Assembly (NCBI RefSeq): GCF_021729085.1
Contig: NZ_JAJSAR010000001.1
Location: 1,612,001 to 1,676,000 of the forward strand
Source of the DNA: Pseudohongiella sp. O18
GTDB taxonomy: Bacteria > Pseudomonadota > Gammaproteobacteria > Pseudomonadales > Pseudohongiellaceae
Length of the DNA: 64,000 bases
Reading direction: 5' to 3'
Part shown: positions 44,998 to 53,576 of the stretch, piece by piece
Layout: every line of letters begins with the position of its first letter
Position numbering within the stretch: position 1 is the first letter of the stretch
Made by a program: the position numbers and the translations under genes
The notes under the pieces: generated by a model
The model's input: the letters and a program-made list of their open reading frames with translations, nothing else
Database searches by the model: none
What the model was told of the DNA's origin: nothing

Positions 44998-47208
44998 TTA
45001 GTGTGTGTAGTACCAGGGTGCCGGGTGCACAGTTCCCAGCAGTCGACGCCAGCGGGGTACTGACTGCGATATTTCAGCAGCGAGTTGTTTACGCAGCCCG
45101 TTCCATTCAGCATTTGCCATGGCATGTCCCGAAACAGATTTCCCTGCCAACGCCAGCGAACCCTGCGGTGACCAGGCGTAGCCTGGTGCCTGCTGAAGAT
45201 GCCATTGTGTCAGCTGATGCAGCGTCGGGAACTGGGCAGCATAGCGCCGCGCAAATGCTTCCCGGCTTTCACCACGACGCCGTCTGACGCCGACACTCGC
45301 CAGTGTGTCCAAAGCAGCGCGGTACTGGACTCGATATTGGTCGGAGACCGGGGACCAGGCAGGACATTGGGCACGCCATAGACGCACCAGCCATGCCAGG
45401 ATGATCAGTGTTGCGGCGACAATTAGAAGTGCTGTCAGCAGTTGTCTGAATGATGGCAGTTCGCTGGTCTGGGACTGTTGCTCCAGGAATCCCTGGAAGC
45501 TGGCGTCATCACGCAGCATGTCAGCCAGCATCTGCTGCAGCGAATCCTGCGGCTCTGAGGACATATCTACCAATGTTCGCGACGGGGTTGGGTCGACGAT
45601 TACCCAGCCCAGGCCATCCAGGTAAATCTCCGGCCAGGCGTGACCGTGAATAGCCTGGATAAGCAATGCAGAGCCGCCGGCACGGTTGTCTGCCGGGACT
45701 GAGTAGCCTATGCCCACCCGAGCAGGAATACCCAGGCTGCGATACATGTAGGTGGCTGCGTAGGCAAAGTGGACGCAGTAACCTGTTACATCGCCAAACA
45801 GGAAGGATGCCGCCGGGTCGGTCGCGTAGGCGTGCTGGTTTTCCAGGCTGTAGATACCGTTGTCATCCAGCCAGGCCTTGACGGCGAGCGCCTTGGCATA
45901 GGGGTCATCCTCAAAACCCTCGCGCATATTGCTGACCAGATGCTCAGCAAACTCACCGTAGCGAGGGTCGTCCGGCATTGCCAGATACTGTTCCCACTGG
46001 GCGACTGTCCAGTCGGGCGACCCGGCACGTCTGCCAATAAGGTCCGGAAACTCAAACTGTGGCACCAGTGATTCAACGGTATAGGTCTGGGTAAAGCGCA
46101 GACTGTTGGGGTTGGGCGCTGGTTCAAAGCGCACGGGTGCCTCCAGCCCAAACGGGCTGCGGTGTGGTGTCAGCAGGCCGATAGTTGTTGTGACACTGCG
46201 GCGCATGTCCTGCGCGGGAATGTGTTCGGACACTGATACTTCACTGGCGGGAAACTGTTCAACCAGGTCCACGTCCAGGTCGTCCCGCTCTGCTGTCCAC
46301 AGCAGCGTGCCATTGAACTCGGAGTAGGCAGACTCACGGAAATAGTAGGCGCCGTTTTCCGGCTCATAATCATCGCGGAACAGCACGATGGCGACGGGCG
46401 CTTCCCGGTCATTGGCGTCGTTGTCGCCATCCCGGAACGGGTTTTCTGACTGTGAGCCACCGCCTGCGCCCTGACCCGTCAACCCGAGGTCATCCGTCAT
46501 CTGTGGAGTGGGCATACCAAATGTCTGTACATACAGCAGCAGGGATAGGCAGACCAGGGCGAGTACCGAGAAATGGTAGGGCAGCCTGCGCTGGTTGCCT
46601 TCCAGCATCAACAGGACTGTCAGCGTCAGCACCGCCGCGACACCAACGCCCATCAGAATGTTGGATGGATCCATGCCTCGAATCAGTGCAAAGTCACCGA
46701 TGAAGTAAGGGCGGTCGATCATGCCTCGCTGATGCGCAGCAAGTGTGATGACAAATGCACAGGTCACAAACAGCAACTCTGGCACACTGCCCCAGCTATG
46801 GCGTCGTGCGTATAGCCGCAGCAGCAGCCCGACACTTGCGGCAAGCACCAGCCAGAAAAGTAGCTGGCCCAGCTGAAAGGCGGGCATGGCACCCAGCCAC
46901 TGCGCAAGAAATGACTGTCGGGTCAGCAGGTTGGCAAGGCTGGTAACCAGCGCCGTGAGAACCACGAGTCCGGCCAGTAGCGCCAGTGACCTGAGTTTGA
47001 GTACGGCTGTGCCTGATCGGCTGTCGATCCACAGGCAGGCCAGCAGGCAACCCAAAAAGGCCGCTGCAGAGCCGGCCACTGTCGTCAGAGGTGTGCTTAA
47101 TACCCAGCAGGCGCCTGCCAGCACAATAGCACGCAGCAACCGGTGGGCGTTGGATACGCGCCTGGCTGAATTATTGCCTGTCGGGGATGCAGCGGAGTGA
47201 GACATCAT
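44998..47208 (-). CDS. TgpA-like transglutaminase membrane protein
   Basis: 736 residues: about six N-terminal transmembrane helices (DUF3488), a periplasmic transglutaminase-like domain, and a C-terminal transmembrane helix followed by a cytoplasmic tail. The catalytic triad is visible as Cys in VTGYCVHFAYAATYMYRSLG, His in IHGHAWPEIYL and Asp in GWVIVDPTPSR. This is the TgpA arrangement of Pseudomonas, a periplasmic transglutaminase needed for envelope integrity; the protein substrate is unknown. Start is ATG 47208 (or 47205), with GAGG just upstream. It follows the DUF58 gene after 12 bases. Confidence 0.92.
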   Translation of the reverse strand: MMSHSAASPTGNNSARRVSNAHRLLRAIVLAGACWVLSTPLTTVAGSAAAFLGCLLACLWIDSRSGTAVLKLRSLALLAGLVVLTALVTSLANLLTRQSFLAQWLGAMPAFQLGQLLFWLVLAASVGLLLRLYARRHSWGSVPELLFVTCAFVITLAAHQRGMIDRPYFIGDFALIRGMDPSNILMGVGVAAVLTLTVLLMLEGNQRRLPYHFSVLALVCLSLLLYVQTFGMPTPQMTDDLGLTGQGAGGGSQSENPFRDGDNDANDREAPVAIVLFRDDYEPENGAYYFRESAYSEFNGTLLWTAERDDLDVDLVEQFPASEVSVSEHIPAQDMRRSVTTTIGLLTPHRSPFGLEAPVRFEPAPNPNSLRFTQTYTVESLVPQFEFPDLIGRRAGSPDWTVAQWEQYLAMPDDPRYGEFAEHLVSNMREGFEDDPYAKALAVKAWLDDNGIYSLENQHAYATDPAASFLFGDVTGYCVHFAYAATYMYRSLGIPARVGIGYSVPADNRAGGSALLIQAIHGHAWPEIYLDGLGWVIVDPTPSRTLVDMSSEPQDSLQQMLADMLRDDASFQGFLEQQSQTSELPSFRQLLTALLIVAATLIILAWLVRLWRAQCPAWSPVSDQYRVQYRAALDTLASVGVRRRRGESREAFARRYAAQFPTLHQLTQWHLQQAPGYAWSPQGSLALAGKSVSGHAMANAEWNGLRKQLAAEISQSVPRWRRLLGTVHPAPWYYTH

Positions 47209-47220
47209 AAGTCCTCGACA

Positions 47221-48552
47221 TTAAACCCTTTTCAGACCCTGGTCAAAAGTCTGACCAGATTGACGATCCACTATCAGCACCCGGGCACCAGCGCCCGTCA
47301 ACTTCGCCGCCAGAGACTGCAGTTCAGTGAGGCCACTGCCATATTGCTGATAATCGGGCTCATACAGCAGGCGCTGCCACCAGGGCGCTGAGGTCTGTTG
47401 ACTGAGGTCGTCTGTCGCCAGTACAACTGTGAAAGGGCCGGTGAATTTTCGCATCGTTGTGGATAAGGCCTGCACCCAGGCTCCGGTCAATGCGGGCGCG
47501 AAGACGATACAGGCCGCCTGATTGCCCGCCTGGCTGTGTAGAAAGTGGTCGAGTGATCCATTGTTTCCTGACTTGTCGCTGCGCCCTGCGGCCTGCCATG
47601 AGCCGCATATGAGCGGCAGCGCTGCCTTGGCGGTCCTGGCCACTTCGGGGCTTCCGTCAGCTCCGAAAATCCAGGTATCACCCAGTGCGCCATTGGTCAC
47701 AGCAAAACGCGCCACGCCAGCAGCGGCTTCATCGCTTTCACCAGACAACAGGTAGGCCAGCGTTCGGTCGGCCTGAAACATGCTTTTTTCCGGAAGGCGA
47801 ACATTCAGGTGCCTGTTGCGTGCGTAGACGCGCCACATGATGTCGCGGACAGAGTCACCAGGCGCGTAACGTCGAATGTCCATACGGTCACCCTCAGGCT
47901 TGCCACGCATGTCCGGTATGCCGTCTTCAGAATCCATCGAGCGCAGCAATGGCAAATGGCGCAGATTGCCGGTGCGGGGCAGCACCATCAACGACATCGG
48001 CTGCGTCATTCGCCACGAAAAGCGGCACAGACCAAGGACATCTCGTATCGTAAACAGGCGTGTGACCTGCGTGCCCAGACAGCGATGCCCTGGCACGATG
48101 ATCTCTTCCAGTTGTCCTGTATCGGGTTCGAGCTCGACGCGTGTTGTCATGCGACTGGGAGCAACGACCTGCCATTCAAGCGACATCATGGGCAACCAGC
48201 TGTGACCGGATAGCTGCAAAGCGGTTTCGTTGGCATAACCGGCCTCCGCCTGCAGCGACGGCAATGGCGTATTCATGGTGGCTGCCAGTCGCCTGCGCAG
48301 CAACAGGCCAGTAACGGTCACCATTATCGCGCTGACAAGCACAATGCTGAGGGCGCATACGGTCAGTGCAAACACCACCAGGTCCATGCGCTGGTATCCA
48401 AAGCCGCGCAACGCGGCCAGTGATGCGATCAGAATCAGAACACCTGTGGTAGTTATCGGTATGTGCGGCTGCAAGCGTCGGGTTCGCTGCTGCAACTGGC
48501 GCCAGTTGCTGAAAACACCAGGATAGCGCGATGCGAGATCGATGCGGCTCAT
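47221..48552 (-). CDS. DUF58-domain membrane protein
   Basis: 443 residues. The start is ATG 48552, which overlaps the stop of the TM2 gene (ATGA); the open frame to 48606 belongs to that gene. Two transmembrane helices lie at about 35-90. The DUF58 core carries the signature RRYAPGDSVRDIMWRVYARN near residue 230, and the C-terminal portion has a von Willebrand-like fold. DUF58 proteins work with MoxR ATPases and TgpA; the three adjoining genes match that partnership. Confidence 0.9.
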   Translation of the reverse strand: MSRIDLASRYPGVFSNWRQLQQRTRRLQPHIPITTTGVLILIASLAALRGFGYQRMDLVVFALTVCALSIVLVSAIMVTVTGLLLRRRLAATMNTPLPSLQAEAGYANETALQLSGHSWLPMMSLEWQVVAPSRMTTRVELEPDTGQLEEIIVPGHRCLGTQVTRLFTIRDVLGLCRFSWRMTQPMSLMVLPRTGNLRHLPLLRSMDSEDGIPDMRGKPEGDRMDIRRYAPGDSVRDIMWRVYARNRHLNVRLPEKSMFQADRTLAYLLSGESDEAAAGVARFAVTNGALGDTWIFGADGSPEVARTAKAALPLICGSWQAAGRSDKSGNNGSLDHFLHSQAGNQAACIVFAPALTGAWVQALSTTMRKFTGPFTVVLATDDLSQQTSAPWWQRLLYEPDYQQYGSGLTELQSLAAKLTGAGARVLIVDRQSGQTFDQGLKRV

Positions 48553-48965
48553 GGCGCAGGCTCCTGTTGAGGAGCCTGGTGTGCACGCTGCACCTGCTCG
48601 AGACATTGCGCCATGATGCGATTGTTGCAGCTGTGCACGAGATGTCTGGCATTAAGTAACTGCGGTATTTCAATGACGACCACTACCATCAGCACCATCA
48701 GGCCAAAGGCTGATGTCTGCGAGGCATAGACCAGATATAGTCCCCCCAGCGTCAGGCTCAGTGTGATAAGCCCCCTCAGCCAGCGGCGCAGGTAGAAATG
48801 ATGGATGCCAGTGGGAAATACCCAGTTCAGTGCCCGGTAGGTAGACGGACGCTTGAGGTGTCGCTGTTCCAACAACTGGTATTGGTGTTTTAGAGGCGGT
48901 GGCAGGGCGCGCGCGGTCTCACGCAGCTCATGCTCTTCCAGGTTCAATGCTTTTTCCGAAAACAT
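48549..48965 (-). CDS. Small TM2-like membrane protein
   Basis: 138 residues. The middle (RALNWVFPTGIHHFYLRRWL then RGLITLSLTLGGLYLVYAS) resembles a TM2 domain: a first helix ending in a G-x-H-x-F-Y-L turn, then a second membrane helix. The N-terminus is acidic and cytoplasmic-looking, and the C-terminus is Gln/Pro-rich. It is the first gene of the run TM2-DUF58-TgpA-MoxR-TPR, overlapping DUF58 by 4 bases. Function unknown. Confidence 0.78.
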   Translation of the reverse strand: MFSEKALNLEEHELRETARALPPPLKHQYQLLEQRHLKRPSTYRALNWVFPTGIHHFYLRRWLRGLITLSLTLGGLYLVYASQTSAFGLMVLMVVVVIEIPQLLNARHLVHSCNNRIMAQCLEQVQRAHQAPQQEPAP

Positions 48966-49009
48966 GCATCGCCTCTTGCCTTGGCATGGCCACTACGTCT
49001 GCAGCAAGA

Positions 49010-51031
49010 TCACTGCTGCGCGACAGAACTGAGTTTATCCTGATTTCGCTGCCAGATTACCACGGCTGCCAGAAGTGCCGCTCCAACAATATGATGATAA
49101 ACGGTAAGTGGAGCCCACAACAGCAGCACAGCCGCCACAGCCAGCATCAGAGCCGTTACCGCATTCAGAGGTCGGTCCAGGCGCCACTGAAGTAAACCGG
49201 CGGCAGCATACAGCCCTAAACACGACCAGAAGAAGGTATAAAAACGTTCAGGCCAGGTGCCGGAAATCAACGGCGAGTAAGCAAACAGCAGCGGCACCAG
49301 GTAAAGTCCCTTGGCGACCTTCCAGGAGGTAATGCCGGTGGCCATGGGTTTGGTACCGGCAATACCCGCTGCGGCAAACGCTGCCAGACAGACAGGCGGT
49401 GTGACGTTACTGTCCTGGGACAGCCAGAAGATGATCAGGTGGGCGCTGAGCAGCATACCGGTCAGCAGCTCTGGGCTAAGCAGTTCCGCGCGCAGCAACT
49501 GACGCATCTCCAGTGGCATTTCACGCAGAGCGACCATGGCGTCACCACCAAACAGGTTGAGTGTCGCAACCACATTGGAGGGCAGGTCGGGGGCACTGAG
49601 TGCTTCCATCATCGCATCACGGGCAATCAGGTCAAACAGGATGGGGGCTGACAGCGTTGCCAGAACGATATACGACGCGGTCACCGGCAGGCCCATGCCC
49701 AGTACCAGTGAGGCTATGGCGACCAGCACCAGGCTGATCAGCAGGCTGCCATCTGCCCATTCCACGATCATCAAAGAAAATGCATTGCCGACACCGGTGG
49801 TGGTAACCACATTGATGATCAGCCCAACGGCCACCAGCAGCAGGGCGGTGGAGACCATGGTACGGACACCATCGACGGTCGCATCGAAAATGCCCTGCCA
49901 TTTCATTGGGGTTGGTGACAGCCAGGATGCCGCGATCACGGCCAGGATGGCCACGGCAGCTGCCCTGATCGGTGTATATCCTGCAATCAGCAGCCCCACC
50001 AGGACGCCAAGCGGAATGATGAAGTGCCAGCCGGTTCGCAGGACCGTCCATACGCTGTCGTGGTCACCGATCTTGTCGGCAAACAGACCCAGGCGCTTGG
50101 CCTCAATACGCACAAAAAACATGACAGTCAGGTAGTACAGCATGGCTGGCAGCACTGACATGGCGATGATGTGCAGGTAGGGAATCTGTGTGTAACTGGC
50201 CATCACAAATGCGCCTGCGCCCATGATGGGGGGCATCAGGGCGCCACCTGTGGAAGAGGCTGCCACCACGCCTGCCGAGAACTGTGGATCGAAACCCGAT
50301 CGCTTCATCATCGGAATGGTAATGACCCCTGTGGACACAGTGTTGGCGACCGCGGATCCGGAAACTGAACCCATCAGACCCGAGCCGATGACGGCGACAA
50401 AACCGGCGCCACCGGTAAACCGGCCGGCCAGACAGCGCGCGAAGCTGACAATGAAGTCTCCGGCGCCGGATTTGAGCAGGAAAGAGCCAAACAGGATAAA
50501 CATGAAGACATAGGTCGCAGAGATGTTGGCCGTTGTGCCAAACATGCCTTCTTCGCTGAAATAACTGCGGTACAGAACGGTTTCCAGGCTGAGTCCTGGA
50601 AAGGCGAATACGCCAGTGATATAGCGGCCCATGAACAGGATGTAGCTCAAAGAGATCATGATCAGCACCGGCATGAACCAGCCGGTGGTGCGCCGCGTGA
50701 ACTCGATGGCAAGCAGCACGGCAGTGGCGGTCACCACGTAGTCGCTCAGTATGAACTCGGCTTCGCGGGCATACAGCGCATCTTCAAAGAAAATCATGTA
50801 GCAGGTGACCAGCACTGCCAGAGCAGCCAACACGACATTGACGGCTCTCAGCCAGAGTGGAGGGGCAGCGTGATCGACCGTTGCTTCATTGCCAGACAGG
50901 GCGCAAAGAGCGACGAATCCACCAAAGTGAATGGCCGAGAACCACAGTTCCGGGATGGTGGCAAAAACGTTAACGTAGACATGGAACAGGGCAAACAGGA
51001 AAGCCGCCCATTGCAGCAAGGGTGATTTCAT
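49010..51031 (-). CDS. TRAP transporter fused permease (TAXI type)
   Basis: 673 residues with the DctQ-like and DctM-like membrane parts fused, about 16 hydrophobic helices. Family blocks: GSGLMGSVSGSAVANTVSTG, MMKRSGFDPQFSAGVVAASS, GGALMPPIMGAGAF, ASLVLGMGLPVTASYIVLA and DSNVTPPVCLAAFAAAGIA, the last close to the DctM signature. TAXI-type TRAP systems import organic acids or glutamate-like compounds driven by ion gradients. Its start codon overlaps the stop of the binding-protein gene (ATGA), so the two are co-translated. Confidence 0.94.
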   Translation of the reverse strand: MKSPLLQWAAFLFALFHVYVNVFATIPELWFSAIHFGGFVALCALSGNEATVDHAAPPLWLRAVNVVLAALAVLVTCYMIFFEDALYAREAEFILSDYVVTATAVLLAIEFTRRTTGWFMPVLIMISLSYILFMGRYITGVFAFPGLSLETVLYRSYFSEEGMFGTTANISATYVFMFILFGSFLLKSGAGDFIVSFARCLAGRFTGGAGFVAVIGSGLMGSVSGSAVANTVSTGVITIPMMKRSGFDPQFSAGVVAASSTGGALMPPIMGAGAFVMASYTQIPYLHIIAMSVLPAMLYYLTVMFFVRIEAKRLGLFADKIGDHDSVWTVLRTGWHFIIPLGVLVGLLIAGYTPIRAAAVAILAVIAASWLSPTPMKWQGIFDATVDGVRTMVSTALLLVAVGLIINVVTTTGVGNAFSLMIVEWADGSLLISLVLVAIASLVLGMGLPVTASYIVLATLSAPILFDLIARDAMMEALSAPDLPSNVVATLNLFGGDAMVALREMPLEMRQLLRAELLSPELLTGMLLSAHLIIFWLSQDSNVTPPVCLAAFAAAGIAGTKPMATGITSWKVAKGLYLVPLLFAYSPLISGTWPERFYTFFWSCLGLYAAAGLLQWRLDRPLNAVTALMLAVAAVLLLWAPLTVYHHIVGAALLAAVVIWQRNQDKLSSVAQQ

Positions 51032-52077
51032 AGGTCATCGATGCCCGCGGGGCGATCTTCTCCTGGCATGATCAGGCGCTCTGGAATTTCCAGCCCCCGC
51101 TCACGATAGTAGCGAATGGCACCGGGATGCAGCGGAGCACCGAGTCCGCGAACGGCGCGCTGCAACTGCATATCCTTGGTGGCGGCGTGTATCTCCTGCA
51201 GGGCGCTGAGGTTCTCCCAGATGGTCTTGGTGATCTGGTAAACCACCTCTTCAGGCACATCGGAGCGCGCGGCAAGCACATTGGGGCTGGCGATGGAACG
51301 AACCGGCTCGCTCTGATTAGGATAGGTATCTGCGGGAAACTCGTACCAGTCCCACAGGTCATAACGCCGATTGATATCGATAAGGTCCTGCTCAGTGAAA
51401 TTGAGAAGTGTCAGCTCATCGCCCATCTGCGCGAACGCCTGGGTGATAGCGCTGACAGGCGCACCCGCCGGGACATTCATACCGACCACATTGCCATCCT
51501 GGATGGCATTGGCTGCACCACCGTAACCCATCCAGGCCAGTGACATTTTCTCTTCGTAATTGATGCCCAGCGACTCAAGAATGTAACGACCTGTCTGCTC
51601 GGCACCGGAATTGCGCGCACCCAGCACAAAGCGTTGACCTGACAGGTTGTCCAGGTCGCGGATAGTGCCGGTTTCGACCAGATCGTTGGTGATGACAAAA
51701 TGTTCGACGTTTAGCCAGACGGCAGCCACTGATCGCAGGCCTGTCTGTGGACGGCTGATGGGGCCTTCGCCATTCCAGCCCCAGGCTGCGAAAGGACCCT
51801 GCAACAGGGCAAACTGGGCCTGGTTGTCACGCAGGAGTTTGATATTTTCCAGAGACCCTGCTGAGCTGATCGCGGACAGTGCGATACCTTCCGGTCCCAG
51901 CTGGGATTTGGTGATGGTGGCGATAGCAACTCCAATGGGGTAGTAGGCCCCGCCGGTGGTTGCCGTCGTCAGGATGTATGGACGATTGCCCGCCAGTTCG
52001 TCAGAACACGAAGCCAGCGTGAGCAGCCCTGTCAGTATGATTATCAGCCGCATCTTCATGGGCGCTGATATAAGCAT
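51028..52077 (-). CDS. TAXI-family TRAP solute-binding lipoprotein
   Basis: 349 residues. Lipoprotein signal LLTLASC follows MKMRLIIILTG; ATG 52077 (AGGA 3 bases upstream) or ATG 52059 could be the start. TAXI hallmarks: TTATTGGAYYPIGVAIATI, LEDLR-like LRDLDNLSGQRFVLGARNSG and PAGAPVSAI. It binds the substrate in the periplasm and hands it to the fused permease encoded next. The ligand is not predictable. The lipidated form is unusual compared with the more typical soluble TAXI proteins. Confidence 0.92.
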   Translation of the reverse strand: MLISAPMKMRLIIILTGLLTLASCSDELAGNRPYILTTATTGGAYYPIGVAIATITKSQLGPEGIALSAISSAGSLENIKLLRDNQAQFALLQGPFAAWGWNGEGPISRPQTGLRSVAAVWLNVEHFVITNDLVETGTIRDLDNLSGQRFVLGARNSGAEQTGRYILESLGINYEEKMSLAWMGYGGAANAIQDGNVVGMNVPAGAPVSAITQAFAQMGDELTLLNFTEQDLIDINRRYDLWDWYEFPADTYPNQSEPVRSIASPNVLAARSDVPEEVVYQITKTIWENLSALQEIHAATKDMQLQRAVRGLGAPLHPGAIRYYRERGLEIPERLIMPGEDRPAGIDDL

Positions 52078-52121
52078 ATTTCCTGAAAAAGCTCAATCAG
52101 CGCCGCAATACAAGGAGCAGA

Positions 52122-52649
52122 TCAGCGTCTGGGTCGCAGCAGATTCCGCATGTCACGGGTATAGGGGACGGCGTAATCGTAGGAGGCGACGATGACATTG
52201 TCAGTGGTACGAATCAGCTTGGCGGTGACGAATACGTTTTCATCGGCCGGTGCATAAGTGCCAACCAGCACAATTGGTGCGTTGTGCTGATCGCTGATGT
52301 CGTTGACTGTCCGTGATAACAGAAACTCACCTTCATTGCTGTCGATGTAGATATTGTCACGCATCAGGATTTCAACGAAGGAAAAGCCCTCAATAACAAA
52401 CTGGGAAACCAGTTGCTGCGAGGCCATCCTGCCGAACGTCGATGAGGTGCTCAACTCATTCACATCGGCAAAGCTGGCGGCAATCATGCGACCATTGGCA
52501 GGAAGCTGATCACCCGCCATCATGATCAGATAGCGCGCTGCATCATGGTGAGACGAAATAACACGGTTGTTTGAAGTCTTGATGCCACCGCAGGCAGTGA
52601 GTGCCAGCAGCGCGCCAACCAGAATCAGGCTTGAAAAGCGACGAGTCAT
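52122..52649 (-). CDS. FlgO-like outer-membrane lipoprotein
   Basis: 175 residues, lipoprotein signal ending LALTAC. The body follows the FlgO domain: MIAASFADVNELSTSSTFGR, MASQQLVSQFVIEGFSFVEI, GEFLLSRTV, APIVLVGTYAPADENVFVTA and LIRTTDNVIVAS (each within the domain). FlgO was described as a Vibrio flagellar outer-membrane lipoprotein, but the domain is common outside flagellar loci. No flagellar gene is in this window. It follows the next lipoprotein gene by 3 bases and precedes the TRAP genes by 44 bases. Confidence 0.82.
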   Translation of the reverse strand: MTRRFSSLILVGALLALTACGGIKTSNNRVISSHHDAARYLIMMAGDQLPANGRMIAASFADVNELSTSSTFGRMASQQLVSQFVIEGFSFVEILMRDNIYIDSNEGEFLLSRTVNDISDQHNAPIVLVGTYAPADENVFVTAKLIRTTDNVIVASYDYAVPYTRDMRNLLRPRR

Positions 52650-52652
52650 TGC

Positions 52653-53327
52653 TTATTCACCTCCCTGATTGCTGACGACCTGGAACTGACGACCCTGACC
52701 CTGGTAGTTGTGCTGGTCCTGCGCGCTGAAGTAGTAGATGCGTGAATCAGCGGCCACAATCCGACTGCCGTCATGCAGGCGTGAGTTGACGATGACCTCG
52801 GTGATGGCGTCGTCAGTGTCGCGCCACAGGGCATTGAGGATGTCCAGCCCCAGACCAACGGGAATCAGTGCAAGCTCCTGTTCAGTCCAATTGCGGATGT
52901 TGGCTGCGAACACTCCAATAGCGAACGTGGCGGATGCTGTGCCGGGTCGGGGTCGCAGTGAGCGTCGATCTTCATGCGTCACGACCTGAATATCATAGTC
53001 CACATGGTGTGAAGCTGCTTCGCTGGTCAGTGCAACCTGGACATCATTGGAGACCAGCTGGGAAATCAGCAGATTGCGATAGGCTTGCTCGAAAGGACTG
53101 CTGGCCGGGCCGGTGTCACGAATGGCGACCAGATGGTTGCTGTCCAGCGCCTGACCAATCATTGTGGCCTCATTGGCCGCCAGCATGTCCCAGTGTGCCG
53201 CTGAACGCATGTAGTTCTGGTCAGTGGCAGGGAAAAGTGTTGCACGTGGCTGCGGCGTGTAGCCACTTTGGCAGGCAGTCAGCGCTACCAGCAGTGTAGC
53301 CAGTGCTATCAGTCGAGATGATCCCAT
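52653..53327 (-). CDS. Lipoprotein, probably FlgO-related
   Basis: 224 residues, lipoprotein signal ending VALTAC. Start ATG 53327 with AAGGA 7 bases upstream. The part from about 60 onward (AYRNLLISQLVSNDVQVALT, VDYDIQVVTHEDRR, DDAITEVIVNSRLHDGSRIV) suggests the same small alpha/beta fold as its FlgO-like neighbour, with a membrane-like insertion (ATFAIGVFAANIRNW), but similarity is weak. The pair probably arose together and forms one operon, perhaps reading on into the TRAP genes. Confidence 0.75.
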   Translation of the reverse strand: MGSSRLIALATLLVALTACQSGYTPQPRATLFPATDQNYMRSAAHWDMLAANEATMIGQALDSNHLVAIRDTGPASSPFEQAYRNLLISQLVSNDVQVALTSEAASHHVDYDIQVVTHEDRRSLRPRPGTASATFAIGVFAANIRNWTEQELALIPVGLGLDILNALWRDTDDAITEVIVNSRLHDGSRIVAADSRIYYFSAQDQHNYQGQGRQFQVVSNQGGE

Positions 53328-53576
53328 GACAGTATCCTTGATGTTAGAAATGGCGTCTATGCAGTCAACTACTGCAGATTATAGCGATATCGCCGTCATC
53401 CGCGAGCATTCTGTGACTATTTGTACCCTGTATGTACCCTTGTCCATTATCGGCCAAAGCGAGAAATCCCTGAGGGTCGGCATATATGGATATGCTGCGG
53501 CGCCTACATTCTGCGATTCTGCTATGATGCTTGCTTGAATGTCAGGCCTGTAAGTTGAACCATTGAGGGTCCAGTT
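53328..53576. other. Intergenic region before the first SLC13 permease
   Basis: Noncoding 249 bases between divergent genes. Features seen: an 11-bp-spaced direct repeat TGTACCCT (53422-53429 and 53433-53440), a 6-4-6 palindrome GCATAT/ATATGC (53480-53485 and 53490-53495), and TATGAT (near 53522) as a possible -10. None is assigned to a regulator. Confidence 0.4.
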
